Positions 43,643 through 53,282 of a DNA stretch of 64,000 nucleotides are shown here, piece by piece. The DNA is from Lachnospiraceae bacterium (GTDB taxonomy: Bacteria > Bacillota > Clostridia > Lachnospirales > Lachnospiraceae): assembly GCA_910575835.1 (NCBI GenBank), contig CAJTGB010000008.1:1-64000 (forward strand), given 5' to 3'. The position numbers were made by a program, and so were the translations under genes. The notes below the pieces were generated by a model, which worked only from the letters and a program-made list of their open reading frames with translations, searched no databases and was not told the origin of the DNA. Position 1 is the first letter of the stretch, and every line of letters starts with the position of its first letter.

Positions 43643-44077
43643 ATGATACTATGCCGCCTCTTGCAATGGGAGATTGTCAGGGACAGTAAATGGTATTTGA
43701 TGATTCGCATTGGATGGTAATGAAAGAGGGTTTGTGTCAGGGCGGCATGGCAGCAGGAGCTGCGGTGATTGTGCAGACCATTTTGAGCACGGGCAGACAG
43801 GAGTCATTTTTCAATATATTCGCGGTAACAGATGCGGGTGTGGTGACAGCATGCGTTTACAGGCATGGCGTTTCTCATTTTTACAAGTGTCATGCTGGCG
43901 TCCTTTATCGTGAGCGCTTATAAAAATAAAACCATGAACCTGATGTTTACTTACCCGGTGAAACGCCAGAAAATACTGGCATCCCAGATGACGGCGGTGA
44001 AATCTTCGAAAGCGGCCATTATTACTTCATTTTTGCTGATATTTCTTACGCAGGCAAATGTGGGTGATTTATTGTAA
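43643..44077 (+). pseudogene. Decayed ABC-2-type permease fragment
   Basis: An ATG at 43643 starts an open stretch (MILCRLLQWEIVRDSKWYLM) typical of an ABC-2 permease N-terminus, which stops early. The next frame carries GGMAAGAAVIVQTILSTGRQ, and a third carries MAFLIFTSVMLASFIVSAYK then NLMFTYPVKRQKILASQ, ending at 44077. The parts together look like one ABC-2 permease broken by at least two frameshifts and missing the C-terminal half. It sits between cassettes 1 and 2 and is not functional. Confidence 0.65.
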
Positions 44078-44101
44078 TTATTCTGAATCGGAGGGGGCAG
44101 T

Positions 44102-44791
44102 ATGAGCAGAGTATTGGTGATTGAAGATGATGAGATCCTAAATGGAGGATTGTGTTATAACCTGCAGAAAAGAGGGATTACCCCTTTTTCTGCTTACACC
44201 TTAGAAGAGGCAAAGGGACTTCTTTCAAAGGAAGCGTATGATCTGATCGTGCTGGATGTGAATCTGCCGGACGGCAGCGGATTTGAGTTTGCTCAGGATA
44301 TCGCCGCTCTTTATGAGATACCGTTTATTTTCCTGACGGCTCACAATCTGGAGGATGAGATTATCGGCGGTTATCACATGGGCGCGGAGGATTATATTAC
44401 GAAGCCCTTCCGGATTCAGATCGCTATGGAGAAGATACAGGCGGTTCTTAGAAGGTGTGGGGGAAGGCATGAGGAATCCTGTTATTCGTGCGGCAATCTT
44501 GATATTGATTTCGAAAAAAGAATTGTCAGGAAGAGCGGGGAGCTGTTAGAGCTTACGCCGACGGAATTTGACCTTCTTCAGTTTTTCTGTAAGAACCGGA
44601 GAAAGATACTGACGAAGGATATCCTTCTGGAAAATATATGGGACAACAGAAGGCGCTTTGTCAGCGAACATACGCTGTCTTTGAATATCAGCCGTCTGCG
44701 GAACAAAATAGCCGACGATCAGTTCGATTATATCAAGACCATTTATGGAATGGGATACCGGTGGATCGGAGCAGGGGAGGCGGGAGTATGA
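44102..44791 (+). CDS. OmpR-family response regulator of cassette 2
   Basis: The 229-aa protein has receiver residues E9-D10 and phosphoacceptor D52 (LIVLDVNLPDGSG), the TAHN motif and KPF lysine. The winged HTH (LTPTEFDLLQFFCKNRRKIL, then SEHTLSLNISRLRNKI) is OmpR type. RBS GGAGGGGG precedes the ATG. It overlaps the kinase gene by four bases. It is the likely binder of the TGTTTCA dyad upstream of the following ABC genes. Confidence 0.9.
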   Translation: MSRVLVIEDDEILNGGLCYNLQKRGITPFSAYTLEEAKGLLSKEAYDLIVLDVNLPDGSGFEFAQDIAALYEIPFIFLTAHNLEDEIIGGYHMGAEDYITKPFRIQIAMEKIQAVLRRCGGRHEESCYSCGNLDIDFEKRIVRKSGELLELTPTEFDLLQFFCKNRRKILTKDILLENIWDNRRRFVSEHTLSLNISRLRNKIADDQFDYIKTIYGMGYRWIGAGEAGV

Positions 44792-45708
44792 AAGCGCTGA
44801 TGATCCTGCTTCTTTTTGGTATTCTGAATCTCGGATATTATCTGTATTTCCGAAGAAAATTTGTGAGGTATTCTGAAGAAATACTTCGGAATACCAGACG
44901 TATCATGGGGAATGAAAAGGATCGGTCTTTGTACCGGGAATACAGCAGGGAGACTCTTACTTCCAAGGTGGTTATGGAGCTTGAGAAGACGGAAGATATA
45001 CTCAGAAACCGGGCGCTTAAGAGCGAACAGGAGAAGGAGAAGCTGCAGAAGACGATTTCTGAAATTGCCCATCAGGTAAAGACGCCTCTGTCGAATATCT
45101 GCATGTATCATGACATGCTTTCGGATCCGGATATTTCTTCCGGCGAGGCAGAGAAGTTTAAGGAAATTATAGGGCGGCAGCTTGAGAAGCTGGAATTTCT
45201 GATTGATTCGCTGATCAAGTCTTCCCGTCTGGAGAGTGATATGATTAAGCTGAATATGGGAAAGGTCAATATTTTCCAGGTTTTGGAACTGGCGGTAAAT
45301 GATGTTGTCCATAAGGCGGACAGAAAGAAGCTGGAACTGTCGATCCGGTGCGGGCAGGATATGACTGCAGTCTGTGATGTGAAGTGGACGGCGGAGGCGA
45401 TCGGCAACATTCTGGATAATGCGGTGAAATATACGCCGGAGGGAGGGAATATTTCTATCGACGTCAGTCCGGGAGAGATGTACACGAAGATTCAGATTCG
45501 GGATACGGGAAAGGGAATTGCTTCCGGACATTATAATGATATATTCAAACGGTTTTACAGGGAAAGCTCGGTTTCTGAAGAGGAAGGGCTTGGTCTTGGC
45601 CTGTATATTGCCAGAAATATTATTGCGCTTCAGAGGGGATATATTATGGTACATTCTGCGCCGGGGCAGGGCTCCTGCTTTTCCGTATTTCTTCCGCAGC
45701 AGGGTTAA
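44788..45708 (+). CDS. Sensor histidine kinase of cassette 2, BceS-like with minimal sensor
   Basis: The start at ATG 44788 overlaps the regulator's stop (ATGA), giving 306 aa. Only one clear N-terminal membrane segment is present (ALMILLLFGILNLGYYLYF) and almost no extracellular part. The H-box (ISEIAHQVKTPLSNICMYHD) and ATPase motifs (IGNILDNAVKYTPEGG, DTGKGI, GLGLGLYIARNII) follow. Kinases of this short form do not sense directly; they are thought to be controlled by the cognate transporter. Confidence 0.88.
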   Translation: MKALMILLLFGILNLGYYLYFRRKFVRYSEEILRNTRRIMGNEKDRSLYREYSRETLTSKVVMELEKTEDILRNRALKSEQEKEKLQKTISEIAHQVKTPLSNICMYHDMLSDPDISSGEAEKFKEIIGRQLEKLEFLIDSLIKSSRLESDMIKLNMGKVNIFQVLELAVNDVVHKADRKKLELSIRCGQDMTAVCDVKWTAEAIGNILDNAVKYTPEGGNISIDVSPGEMYTKIQIRDTGKGIASGHYNDIFKRFYRESSVSEEEGLGLGLYIARNIIALQRGYIMVHSAPGQGSCFSVFLPQQG

Positions 45709-45710
45709 AA

Positions 45711-45776
45711 TTGTTTCAGTTTTGATAATATTGTTTCAGCATTTGAAACAGGATTGATAGAATCTCCTTTTAGAAT
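45711..45776 (+). promoter_or_regulatory. TGTTTCA-type operator and promoter of the ABC genes of cassette 2
   Basis: TTGTTTCAG occurs at 45711-45719 and 45731-45739, 20 bp apart. The second copy forms an inverted repeat TGTTTCA-N5-TGAAACA (45732-45750). The -10 TAGAAT (45771-45776) follows without a proper -35. It differs from the TTACA-N4-TGTAA box of cassette 1, so the two regulators should not cross-talk at this site. Confidence 0.6.
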
Positions 45777-45806
45777 AGAACTATGATCAGGAAGGAGAGA
45801 TGACGC

Positions 45807-46487
45807 ATGGATATCTTACAGACAGAGAATCTTACGAAGTATTATGGGGAAGAGCCATTGGTTGTGAAGGCTCTGGACGGGATTACCCTTCAGATTGAAC
45901 AGGGAAGCTTTACGGCAATCGTGGGAACGTCCGGTTCCGGGAAAAGCACGCTGCTTCATATGATGGGGGGCTTAGATACGCCGACCGGGGGAAGCGTTGT
46001 GGTAGACGGGCAGAGCCTTGGAAAAATGAGCAGGAGTGAGCTGACGATTTTTCGCAGAAGAAAGATCGGATTTATTTTTCAGAATTATAATCTGATTCCG
46101 AATCTGAACATTTATGATAACATTGTTCTTCCGGTGGAGCTGGATGGGCGGAGTGCGGACCGGCAGTATTTGGATAATATCATATCCGTACTCGGACTGG
46201 ACGGGAAATTGGATAGAAAACCCAATAAGCTTTCCGGCGGCCAGCAGCAGAGGGCGGCCATTGCCCGGGCGCTGATTACCAAGCCGGCCCTGATACTGGC
46301 GGACGAGCCTACAGGCAACCTGGACAGCCGCACAAGCCAGGAGGTTGTGGGACTTTTGCAGGCGACGGGAAGGCAGTTCCATCAGACCATTGTGATGATT
46401 ACGCATAATGATGAGATTGCTCAGATTGCGGACCGCACAATCCGGATTGAAGACGGGCGGATAGCGGAAGGAAGGTGGCAGGGATGA
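45807..46487 (+). CDS. ABC transporter ATPase (BceA/MacB-like) of cassette 2
   Basis: The 226-aa protein has Walker [10 protein letters not shown], signature [15 protein letters not shown], Walker [13 protein letters not shown] and the switch His (MITHND). An RBS (AAGGAGAG) is upstream. Its stop overlaps the permease start by ATGA. Powers the 792-aa FtsX-type permease. Confidence 0.9.
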   Translation: MDILQTENLTKYYGEEPLVVKALDGITLQIEQGSFTAIVGTSGSGKSTLLHMMGGLDTPTGGSVVVDGQSLGKMSRSELTIFRRRKIGFIFQNYNLIPNLNIYDNIVLPVELDGRSADRQYLDNIISVLGLDGKLDRKPNKLSGGQQQRAAIARALITKPALILADEPTGNLDSRTSQEVVGLLQATGRQFHQTIVMITHNDEIAQIADRTIRIEDGRIAEGRWQG

Positions 46488-48862
46488 AACTGGATGCAAA
46501 TAATAACGGCAGAATCATCTACCGTATTGCAAGAAGCAATCTGACGGATAGTAAAGTATATACCCTGTTTTCAGGCCTGACCATTATTCTTTCGATTACA
46601 TTTATTATGGTGATGTCGTTATTTCTCCAAGGGACACAGACAGCGGAGGAACGGATGCTTCAAAATATGCAGCATGTGCTCTATATGAACGTGCCGAGAG
46701 AGCGGATGGAAGAGCTTGCTGCAGATGAGAGGACAGAGCTTGTCATTCCATATAAAGATAGCGGCGCTGAGTTTGAAACCAGCGGCGTAAACTATAAGCT
46801 TATCTATATGAAAAGCCAGAAGGACAAGATACAGACGTATGTGCCGGCAGAGGGAAAAGAGCCGGAAAAATATAATGAGATCGTTGTAGACAAAAGCTTC
46901 CTGAACAGTATTGGAAAGGAGTGCAGGATTGGCGAAAGGCTCTCTCTGAATACGGAAAATGGAGCGGAGGAATTTGTAGTCTGCGGATATACCGGCAGAG
47001 AGCAGGAGTTATCGTCCTATACGGTTTATGTATCCGAAGAATTTGCAGAGAAAAATCCTTCCATGAGGGCAATAGAATATACGGCTCTTGCCCGGATTGC
47101 GGGCGCCCAGGATATGGAATCTTCCGGGTTTGAGTCGGCGGTTTATCAGATCGCAGATGATTATGGCGTAAAACGCCAGAATGTGAATATCAACGGCAAG
47201 TTTGAGGAGTCTCTGCGGGGAGATCATACGGCCGGATATGCAATCGCCTTTGTATCCTTATTTATCATGGCGGCCAGCGGGATTGTCATTTACAGTATCT
47301 TTTATCTGTCGGTTTCATCACGCACACGGCAGATCGGGCAGCTTCAGACGATCGGAATGACAGAGAAGCAGCTTCGGAAAATGGTACGGCGGGAAGGGGG
47401 ATATCTATGCGCCGCAGCAATCCCTGTGTCTTTCATTCTAGGCGGAATCCTTGCGTACATTCTGCAGCCGGAAGGATGGAGTACGCCCGGTTATCTGACG
47501 ACGGCGGCAGTCACCGGTGTATTTGGCTTTTTTGCCGTGCAGATCTCTGTCAGCAAGCCGGCTGCTCTTGCAGCTAAGGTTTCTCCTATTGAAGCGTCAA
47601 GGGATTTGTGGGACGGCAGAGATGATAAGGAGGGGAATGCAAAGCATAAAAAGCTGACGGCATTTGTAATGGCGCGGCTGGGACAGAGCCGAAGCTATAA
47701 GAAACGGCGGCTTATGACGGCGTCTATTGCTTTTGGAGGAATCGTTTTTATGATCGCGGCCTCGTATCTGTATGCCTGGGACGAAATATCCTTCTCAAGA
47801 GAAGGGGTTTTTTCCGATGCAGAGTATATGGTTTCTTATCAGTATAATGCGCACGATCCGTCAGCATACGGACCGACGGATATGCAGCTTAAAGGACATC
47901 TAAGCGAAGAATTGAAGAAACAGCTGTCCGGGCTTCCCCATGTGCGCTCTGTCCGGACAGAAAACAGTGTATTCGGAAGTATTGAGTATCAAGGGGCGGT
48001 CTGGAGCGATGGATTTTACCGGCTGACAAGAGATTCTGACGCATATTTTCAGTTGAATGCAGAAGGAAATAACAGCTATGATTATCTGTGTGAATCAGAC
48101 GGTATCATGATTACAGACAGCGAATTTGTTTCCGGAATCAACGGCATATCCCCGCAGGTTGGAGACTTCATCACACTGCACTGGTCTGACGGGGCGGAAC
48201 ATACTGCAAAGCTTAAGATTGCGGCAGTCAGTCCGGATCCTGCGCCGGTAAAAGGCGGCTATAATTTTGCAATGACGGATCAGACGATGGAAAAGCTGTG
48301 GGGTGATATGAATACGATAAGCGCCTTCTATATTTCTGTGGAGGATTATGAAACATATGGAGAACAGACAGAAGAAGCAATTCGTTCGCTGACAGAGGAT
48401 GATCCCGATTTGTCCCTGGCGACATTGAGGGAGCAGATATTGGACGATTCAGCAAATGTGAAGAGGATCAAAATGCAGATTTACGGAATCGCAGCCTTTG
48501 TTACCTTATTTGGGATCCTGAATCTGATTAATATGATGATCGGAAATATTGCCACGCGTAAAAGGGAATTATCCGTGCTGGAATCCATCGGTATGGAAGT
48601 GAAACAGATAAGAAATATGCTGTTCTGGGAAAGCGTTATGTATGTGTTCCCGGCAATCCTGGTCACGATTTTGGCAGGCGGCGCAGCCGGGTACGGATTC
48701 GTTGCCGCTTATAAGCGGATCGCGGAATATATGAATTACAGATTTCCTCTGATGCCCTGTTTTCTGTATGCGGCGGTGATGCTTCTGATTCCGCAGTTGA
48801 TTTCCAGCGTCAGTCTGGGCAGGCAGAAAAAGCAGTCTCTTGTGGAGCGGATAAGGTTATAA
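46484..48862 (+). CDS. FtsX/MacB-type ABC permease of cassette 2 (792 aa)
   Basis: The start was set at ATG 46484 (GGAAGG eight bases upstream). Layout: N-terminal helix, outer domain, FtsX core 1 (AIAFVSLFIMAASGIVIYSI ...), helix pair, outer domain, FtsX core 2 (IYGIAAFVTLFGILNLINMM ...). Its length and duplication match cassette 1. In Bce-type modules the permease carries sensing information to the kinase, consistent with the sensor-less kinase here. Confidence 0.88.
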   Translation: MKLDANNNGRIIYRIARSNLTDSKVYTLFSGLTIILSITFIMVMSLFLQGTQTAEERMLQNMQHVLYMNVPRERMEELAADERTELVIPYKDSGAEFETSGVNYKLIYMKSQKDKIQTYVPAEGKEPEKYNEIVVDKSFLNSIGKECRIGERLSLNTENGAEEFVVCGYTGREQELSSYTVYVSEEFAEKNPSMRAIEYTALARIAGAQDMESSGFESAVYQIADDYGVKRQNVNINGKFEESLRGDHTAGYAIAFVSLFIMAASGIVIYSIFYLSVSSRTRQIGQLQTIGMTEKQLRKMVRREGGYLCAAAIPVSFILGGILAYILQPEGWSTPGYLTTAAVTGVFGFFAVQISVSKPAALAAKVSPIEASRDLWDGRDDKEGNAKHKKLTAFVMARLGQSRSYKKRRLMTASIAFGGIVFMIAASYLYAWDEISFSREGVFSDAEYMVSYQYNAHDPSAYGPTDMQLKGHLSEELKKQLSGLPHVRSVRTENSVFGSIEYQGAVWSDGFYRLTRDSDAYFQLNAEGNNSYDYLCESDGIMITDSEFVSGINGISPQVGDFITLHWSDGAEHTAKLKIAAVSPDPAPVKGGYNFAMTDQTMEKLWGDMNTISAFYISVEDYETYGEQTEEAIRSLTEDDPDLSLATLREQILDDSANVKRIKMQIYGIAAFVTLFGILNLINMMIGNIATRKRELSVLESIGMEVKQIRNMLFWESVMYVFPAILVTILAGGAAGYGFVAAYKRIAEYMNYRFPLMPCFLYAAVMLLIPQLISSVSLGRQKKQSLVERIRL

Positions 48863-48960
48863 AAGCTTTGGTTTCCGTTTCATTTTTTATAAAAAGGCTT
48901 TCTTTTTTGTGAGGAATGTGACAGAATGGAAGTCAGGAGATTTATGGAGGTCAGGAGACT

Positions 48961-49425
48961 ATGCTGAATATTATTTTTAACAGGGGTTCAAAGGATATAG
49001 AAAATGTGAATTATGTATTTAGTCCGGATACTTATTTTAAATATAATTATGAAGATGAGTGGTTTGAGGATGATTTTGTAAAAATGATGGTTCAGGATGT
49101 GGATGGTTCCACAGTCGTATCGGCACATTCGATTGATAGTCCGGTACTCGGAATCATTGCGCCAGAAAGACTCTCAGGTGGTGTGAAAGCCCTTATTATT
49201 ATGTATAAAGAGCCGGATCTTATTGTAAATGCGTCTGCATGTGGAGACAACTGCGCAAAGTGGATATTAGAAATAGGAAAAAAACAGGATATTACGGTTA
49301 GACTCGGATATGAGATGGAATTTGAAGAGCCTTTTGATATATGTATCAAAAACAGCGGCAAAGAGATTCATAATTATGAGGATTTTCTAAAAGAATTTCA
49401 GGAGGTGGAAATCTTTGAAGGGTAA
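48961..49425 (+). CDS. DUF4869 family protein (154 aa)
   Basis: The protein starts MLNIIFNRGSKDIENVNYVF and has the DUF4869-like pattern of conserved acidic and aromatic residues (WFEDDFVKMMVQDVD). It continues with a short block SACGDNCAKWILEIGKKQDI. No signal peptide or catalytic motif. GGAGG lies a few bases upstream of the ATG. It overlaps the following ATPase-like gene by 11 bases, and the two are commonly adjacent in Lachnospiraceae. Function unknown. Confidence 0.7.
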   Translation: MLNIIFNRGSKDIENVNYVFSPDTYFKYNYEDEWFEDDFVKMMVQDVDGSTVVSAHSIDSPVLGIIAPERLSGGVKALIIMYKEPDLIVNASACGDNCAKWILEIGKKQDITVRLGYEMEFEEPFDICIKNSGKEIHNYEDFLKEFQEVEIFEG

Positions 49426-50280
49426 TGTAAGAGTTGTGGTTTCTACCAAAAAGCTTCGTTATGAGTTAAATCTGCGAAGGAATATTACGATTCTTCAGGG
49501 AGACAGCGCCAGCGGAAAAACCACATTGATTCAGATTATAAGTGACTATCAATCTGGAAGAACCGGACCGGGAACAGAAATTGTTTGTGATCGAAAATGT
49601 ATAGTTTTAGCAGGTGATGCTGAAGGTGCCATAATGCGGTTGAAATCCCTGACAGAGGCAGTAGTATTTGTAGATGAACAGGAAAGTTTTTTATATTCGA
49701 AGGCTTTTTCAGAAGCAGTGCTGGCTTCGGGTTGCTATTTTGTTTTTGTGACAAGAGATGGGCTGAATATGCTACCATATAGTGTTAATGAGATCTATTA
49801 TCTGAAAAATAGTGGATATTATCAGAATACCCGTCAGGTATACAATTCTATGTATCAGGTATATCCAGAAGCAGAGATGAATAAGAAAATAGAGCCGTCT
49901 CTTATTCTTACGGAAGATTCTAATGCAGGCTATGAGATGTATGAAGCAATTGGTCAGGATATAAAAGTGCCTTGCGATTCTGCAGGTGGTAAATCCAATA
50001 TAGCTAAATAGTATGGACTCCTGAATCGTTTGAGTATTTGGTCTTACAATCAGGTATAGTTCAGGCAGAGGGATTGAGTGAAATCATGGAAAATCCCGGT
50101 GATTTTATCGAAAGCAGCGAGTATAGTTCATGGGAAAGATTCTTTACCTGTTTGCTTGATAATCTAACGAGAAATACAATTTATGAATACAGTAAGAAAA
50201 AGCTTAACCCCAATTATCTCACAAGGGGAAATATCGATAAAATGGAAAAACTGATGCGTGCAACAGGGTTATTTGATTAG
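49415..50280 (+). pseudogene. AAA-type ATPase-like gene with a one-base frameshift
   Basis: The gene starts at TTG 49415 behind AGGAGGTGG. It has a P-loop, LQGDSASGKTTLIQII, and an acidic strand AVVFVDEQES. At codon 199 the frame ends in TAG after GGKSNIAK. A one-base shift at the A run 50006-50008 continues with VWTPESFEYLVLQSGIVQAE to a natural end at 50280, about 288 codons in all. The missing A is either real or a sequencing error. It overlaps the DUF4869 gene and probably works with it. Confidence 0.7.
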
Positions 50281-50284
50281 TATT

Positions 50285-51562
50285 CTAAGCATTCCGAATC
50301 AGAACTGTCACTGTAAAGGAATCTTCAGTATAAGATATATCCAAAGTACCGTTATATTTTTCTACCATTTCCCGAACATTTGACAGACCAAGACCATGGG
50401 CGGCTATATCATCCTTATCGGATCTCAGCCGTCCATCCTGTTCTGTGATACGATTTCTTTTCGTATTTGTAATCTCATAGGTGAAATAGCCATTATCGGT
50501 TATCCGTGCCTTCACGGAAATATGCCGCTCCTGAATATCAGGGATTTTCAGAGAGGCTTCAATGGCATTGTCTATAGTATTTGAAAAAAGGCAGCAAAGG
50601 CTGATAGCATCAATACCGATTAATTTATCCATCTCGATATGGAAAAAGCAGTCGATCTGATGCTCCATCGCCAGATTATATTTGGAATTGAGGACGGCAT
50701 TGATAATGCTGTTTTTACAGAAAACCCGGCTGTGTACCTGAAGCTGCGTTGCTATCCCTTTCATGTATTGTTCTGCTTCGTCATGATTGCCCGAGCAAAG
50801 CAGAGATTGGATGACAGTCAGATGATTGTTCATATCGTGGCGGATCTTCCGAATCGCCGTTTGGTTCTGTTCCAGCTCTTCATAATAGCTTTTCTGCAGC
50901 ATCAGATTTTTTCTCTCCATATTTTGCCGGACACTGATAATAAAATATTCTGCAAGGGCGACACATCCAAGGTTAGTGGTAAAGCATGCGAATGCGGCAG
51001 GCCACATCTTGTAGGTCTCGCGAGGCGTAAAATAGATACAGGTGGTGATACTCACCAGCGAAGCCAGACAGATAGCAGTCAGCAGTATCCAGATCTTGTC
51101 ATCGAACAGTTGTCTTGTCTGAGTAAGGTGCTTTATAAAAAATCTGTAAATAGCGTACCAGATTATAAGATGGAGACAGGGATCGGCTATGGTACAGAAG
51201 ATATCCATAGCCAATGGCCATCCAAACCAAGATCCCAGTGTACCCATCATATCCATAACGAAAAAATTCTGGCTTATTATCAGCGGATAGAGAACTGCAA
51301 CGGCAGCCAGTCTCTGCCAGATACTTCCCTGAAAAGCGATCAACATTAAAAAAATCAACCAGATCAGGTCTAACGTTATATTAAAAAAATCATTCGGAAA
51401 GATGACCATGCCGGAGCACACCGTGCAGGAAATATAGACGAGGACCTGCCAGAATCTTCCGGTCCGCCGTTTGGCAAAGTGGGAAAGGATCCGGTAGATC
51501 AAAAAACCATATATGAAGTTGAATATGTTGCTGATATAAGTTATAGCAGATATGACATCCAT
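50285..51562 (-). CDS. GHKL sensor histidine kinase (AgrC-like) of cassette 3
   Basis: The 425-aa protein starts with six or seven membrane segments (to about residue 215). H-box IRKIRHDMNNHLTVIQSLL and GHKL ATPase motifs (LFSNTIDNAIEASL, GLGLSNVREMVEKYNG) follow. An RBS (AGGAG) is upstream of the ATG. It lies 64 bases after the LytTR gene on the same strand. The two are divergent from a BceAB-like transporter, which they may control. Confidence 0.88.
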   Translation of the reverse strand: MDVISAITYISNIFNFIYGFLIYRILSHFAKRRTGRFWQVLVYISCTVCSGMVIFPNDFFNITLDLIWLIFLMLIAFQGSIWQRLAAVAVLYPLIISQNFFVMDMMGTLGSWFGWPLAMDIFCTIADPCLHLIIWYAIYRFFIKHLTQTRQLFDDKIWILLTAICLASLVSITTCIYFTPRETYKMWPAAFACFTTNLGCVALAEYFIISVRQNMERKNLMLQKSYYEELEQNQTAIRKIRHDMNNHLTVIQSLLCSGNHDEAEQYMKGIATQLQVHSRVFCKNSIINAVLNSKYNLAMEHQIDCFFHIEMDKLIGIDAISLCCLFSNTIDNAIEASLKIPDIQERHISVKARITDNGYFTYEITNTKRNRITEQDGRLRSDKDDIAAHGLGLSNVREMVEKYNGTLDISYTEDSFTVTVLIRNA

Positions 51563-51626
51563 AGCGTTCTCCTATCATATACTCACAGCCGAAGAAATCT
51601 GAGCTTAGTATAATTCAACCGCAAGT

Positions 51627-52331
51627 TTACTGTAACAGTAGGCGGGCAAAAGCAATCTCCACAGACTGCCGGTAAGCGCGGCTTACAGGAAAGCTCTGTG
51701 ACCTTAAGGTGCAGCCGTCTTTTTCCAGTGCGGTGACGTAGTTCAGGTTCACCAGATGACGGTTATGGCAGCGGATGAAGTAATCCGGCAGGTCAGTCTC
51801 CACAGCGTCCAGTTTCCCATAAAATTCAAGTTTATTTCCATCTTCTAAAGAAATGATGATCTTTCTCCTGTCACTGGAAAAGGCAAGTATTTTTTTGGCA
51901 GGGATCTTCGTGGTTCCCGATTTTTGTTCCAGGGTAAAGTAGTGCTCCCGGTTTTGTCCAAGCTCTTTTATCGCCTGTTCTAATACTTTCATGATCTTCT
52001 GATTCTCATATGGTTTCAGGATATAATGAAAGGCATGGACTTCGTATCCCTGAAATACAAAGTCAGGATATGCCGTCACGAAGATCAGGAGCGTATGGGA
52101 ATCTCTTTTGCGCAAATTTCTGGCGGTCTCCATGCCGCTTAATTGTTTCAGCTCTATATCCAGAAATAAGATATCCAGCCATTCCGTTTCCGGGCGTGTG
52201 AGAAGCGTTTCGCCGCAGTCATATTCATAGATCCGGTAATCCGCCCCAAGAAGCTGCAGCTTTTGCTCTAAAGGAGCGCGCAACAGTCTGCGCATGGAGG
52301 CTTCATCATCACAGATTCCAATATTGATCAT
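51627..52331 (-). CDS. LytTR-family response regulator of cassette 3
   Basis: The 234-aa protein has a receiver domain with D8-D9 and phosphoacceptor D58 (ILFLDIELKQLSG) and a LytTR C-terminus (LAFSSDRRKIIISLEDGNKL, then YFIRCHNRHLVNLNYVTAL). It is first in a two-gene operon with the GHKL kinase. Upstream DNA is shared with the divergent ABC operon. Confidence 0.9.
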   Translation of the reverse strand: MINIGICDDEASMRRLLRAPLEQKLQLLGADYRIYEYDCGETLLTRPETEWLDILFLDIELKQLSGMETARNLRKRDSHTLLIFVTAYPDFVFQGYEVHAFHYILKPYENQKIMKVLEQAIKELGQNREHYFTLEQKSGTTKIPAKKILAFSSDRRKIIISLEDGNKLEFYGKLDAVETDLPDYFIRCHNRHLVNLNYVTALEKDGCTLRSQSFPVSRAYRQSVEIAFARLLLQ

Positions 52332-52437
52332 AGGTATTCCCTCTTTACAGATTACATTTCAGTTCCCGTAGGATATTGTACAGAAGAATTCCGGTTTTGT
52401 AAATAGGCCGGTGGGCGAACAGAATTTTACATCATCT

Positions 52438-52490
52438 ATGTCAGATATGACATTTGACAGAATGCAGCCAGGAGGATCTTTTTCTATAAT
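52438..52490 (+). promoter_or_regulatory. Candidate operator and promoter between divergent LytTR and ABC genes
   Basis: ATGTCA-N4-TGACAT (52438-52453) overlaps a TTGACA (52454-52459), and TATAAT lies at 52485-52490. The 25-base gap between the two is too long for an ordinary promoter, so the ABC promoter may need an activator and use another -35. The 52332-52526 gap contains no gene. Confidence 0.4.
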
Positions 52491-52526
52491 GAATGACACA
52501 AAGGCAATTAAGGGAGGTATGATTCT

Positions 52527-53282
52527 ATGCTGCAGGTAAAGCATTTATCAAAAAGCTATACATCGGGAAATCAGATATATCCGGTGTTAAATGATGTATC
52601 ACTTAAGGTTGAAAAAGGAGAATTCGTAGCTGTTATGGGGCCTTCCGGGTCGGGGAAGACCACGCTTCTTAACTGTATTTCCTGTTTTATCCCCCATGAG
52701 CAGGGGGAGGTTCGTCTGGCGGATCAGGATATTTCTAATCTGGACGGAAAAGAGCTTGCCAGAGTACGCAACCGTCAGATGGGATTTGTTTTCCAGGATT
52801 TCATGCTGTTAGACGGACTGAGCGTGTTTGAAAATATCTGTCTGCCGCAGATCATAGCGCACGGCCCGGTGGTACAGATGGAGGAAAAAGCGAAGAATAT
52901 CTGCCGGCTGTTTGGCATTGAAAAGATCATGGAGAAATATCCTGCCGAGATCTCCGGCGGGGAGAAGCAGCGTACAGCGGTGGCAAGAGCGCTGATGAAC
53001 CAGCCCTATGTGATTCTTGCCGACGAGCCGACAGGTAATCTGGACAGCAAGTCCTGCAAAGCGGTTATTGATGCATTTTTACAGGCGAAAAGAGAAATGG
53101 GCGCAACTATTTTTATGGTGACCCATGACAGCTTTGCGGCTTCTTTCTGCGACAGGGTCATAGTCTTAAAGGATGGGCAGGTGTATGGAGAGCTGAAAAG
53201 AAAAGGAACCAGACGGGAATTTATGGATGGGCTTCTGGATACGATCCGGACGTTGGGAGGTGACGGGGATGACAATGAGTAG
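52527..53282 (+). CDS. ABC transporter ATPase, BceA-like, of cassette 3
   Basis: The 251-aa protein has Walker A GPSGSGKTT, signature ISGGEKQRTAVARAL, Walker [13 protein letters not shown] and the switch His (MVTHDS). Isolated BceA proteins share this length and the C-terminal extension (LKRKGTRREFMDGLLDTI). RBS GGGAGG precedes the ATG. Its end overlaps the permease start by 14 bases. Confidence 0.9.
   Translation: MLQVKHLSKSYTSGNQIYPVLNDVSLKVEKGEFVAVMGPSGSGKTTLLNCISCFIPHEQGEVRLADQDISNLDGKELARVRNRQMGFVFQDFMLLDGLSVFENICLPQIIAHGPVVQMEEKAKNICRLFGIEKIMEKYPAEISGGEKQRTAVARALMNQPYVILADEPTGNLDSKSCKAVIDAFLQAKREMGATIFMVTHDSFAASFCDRVIVLKDGQVYGELKRKGTRREFMDGLLDTIRTLGGDGDDNE

Noticed and set aside
48863-48960. 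Terminator after the permease of cassette 2
   Set aside because: AAAGC/GGCTTT arms with a T run are suggestive, but the stem is short and AT-rich with mismatches, so no feature was called.
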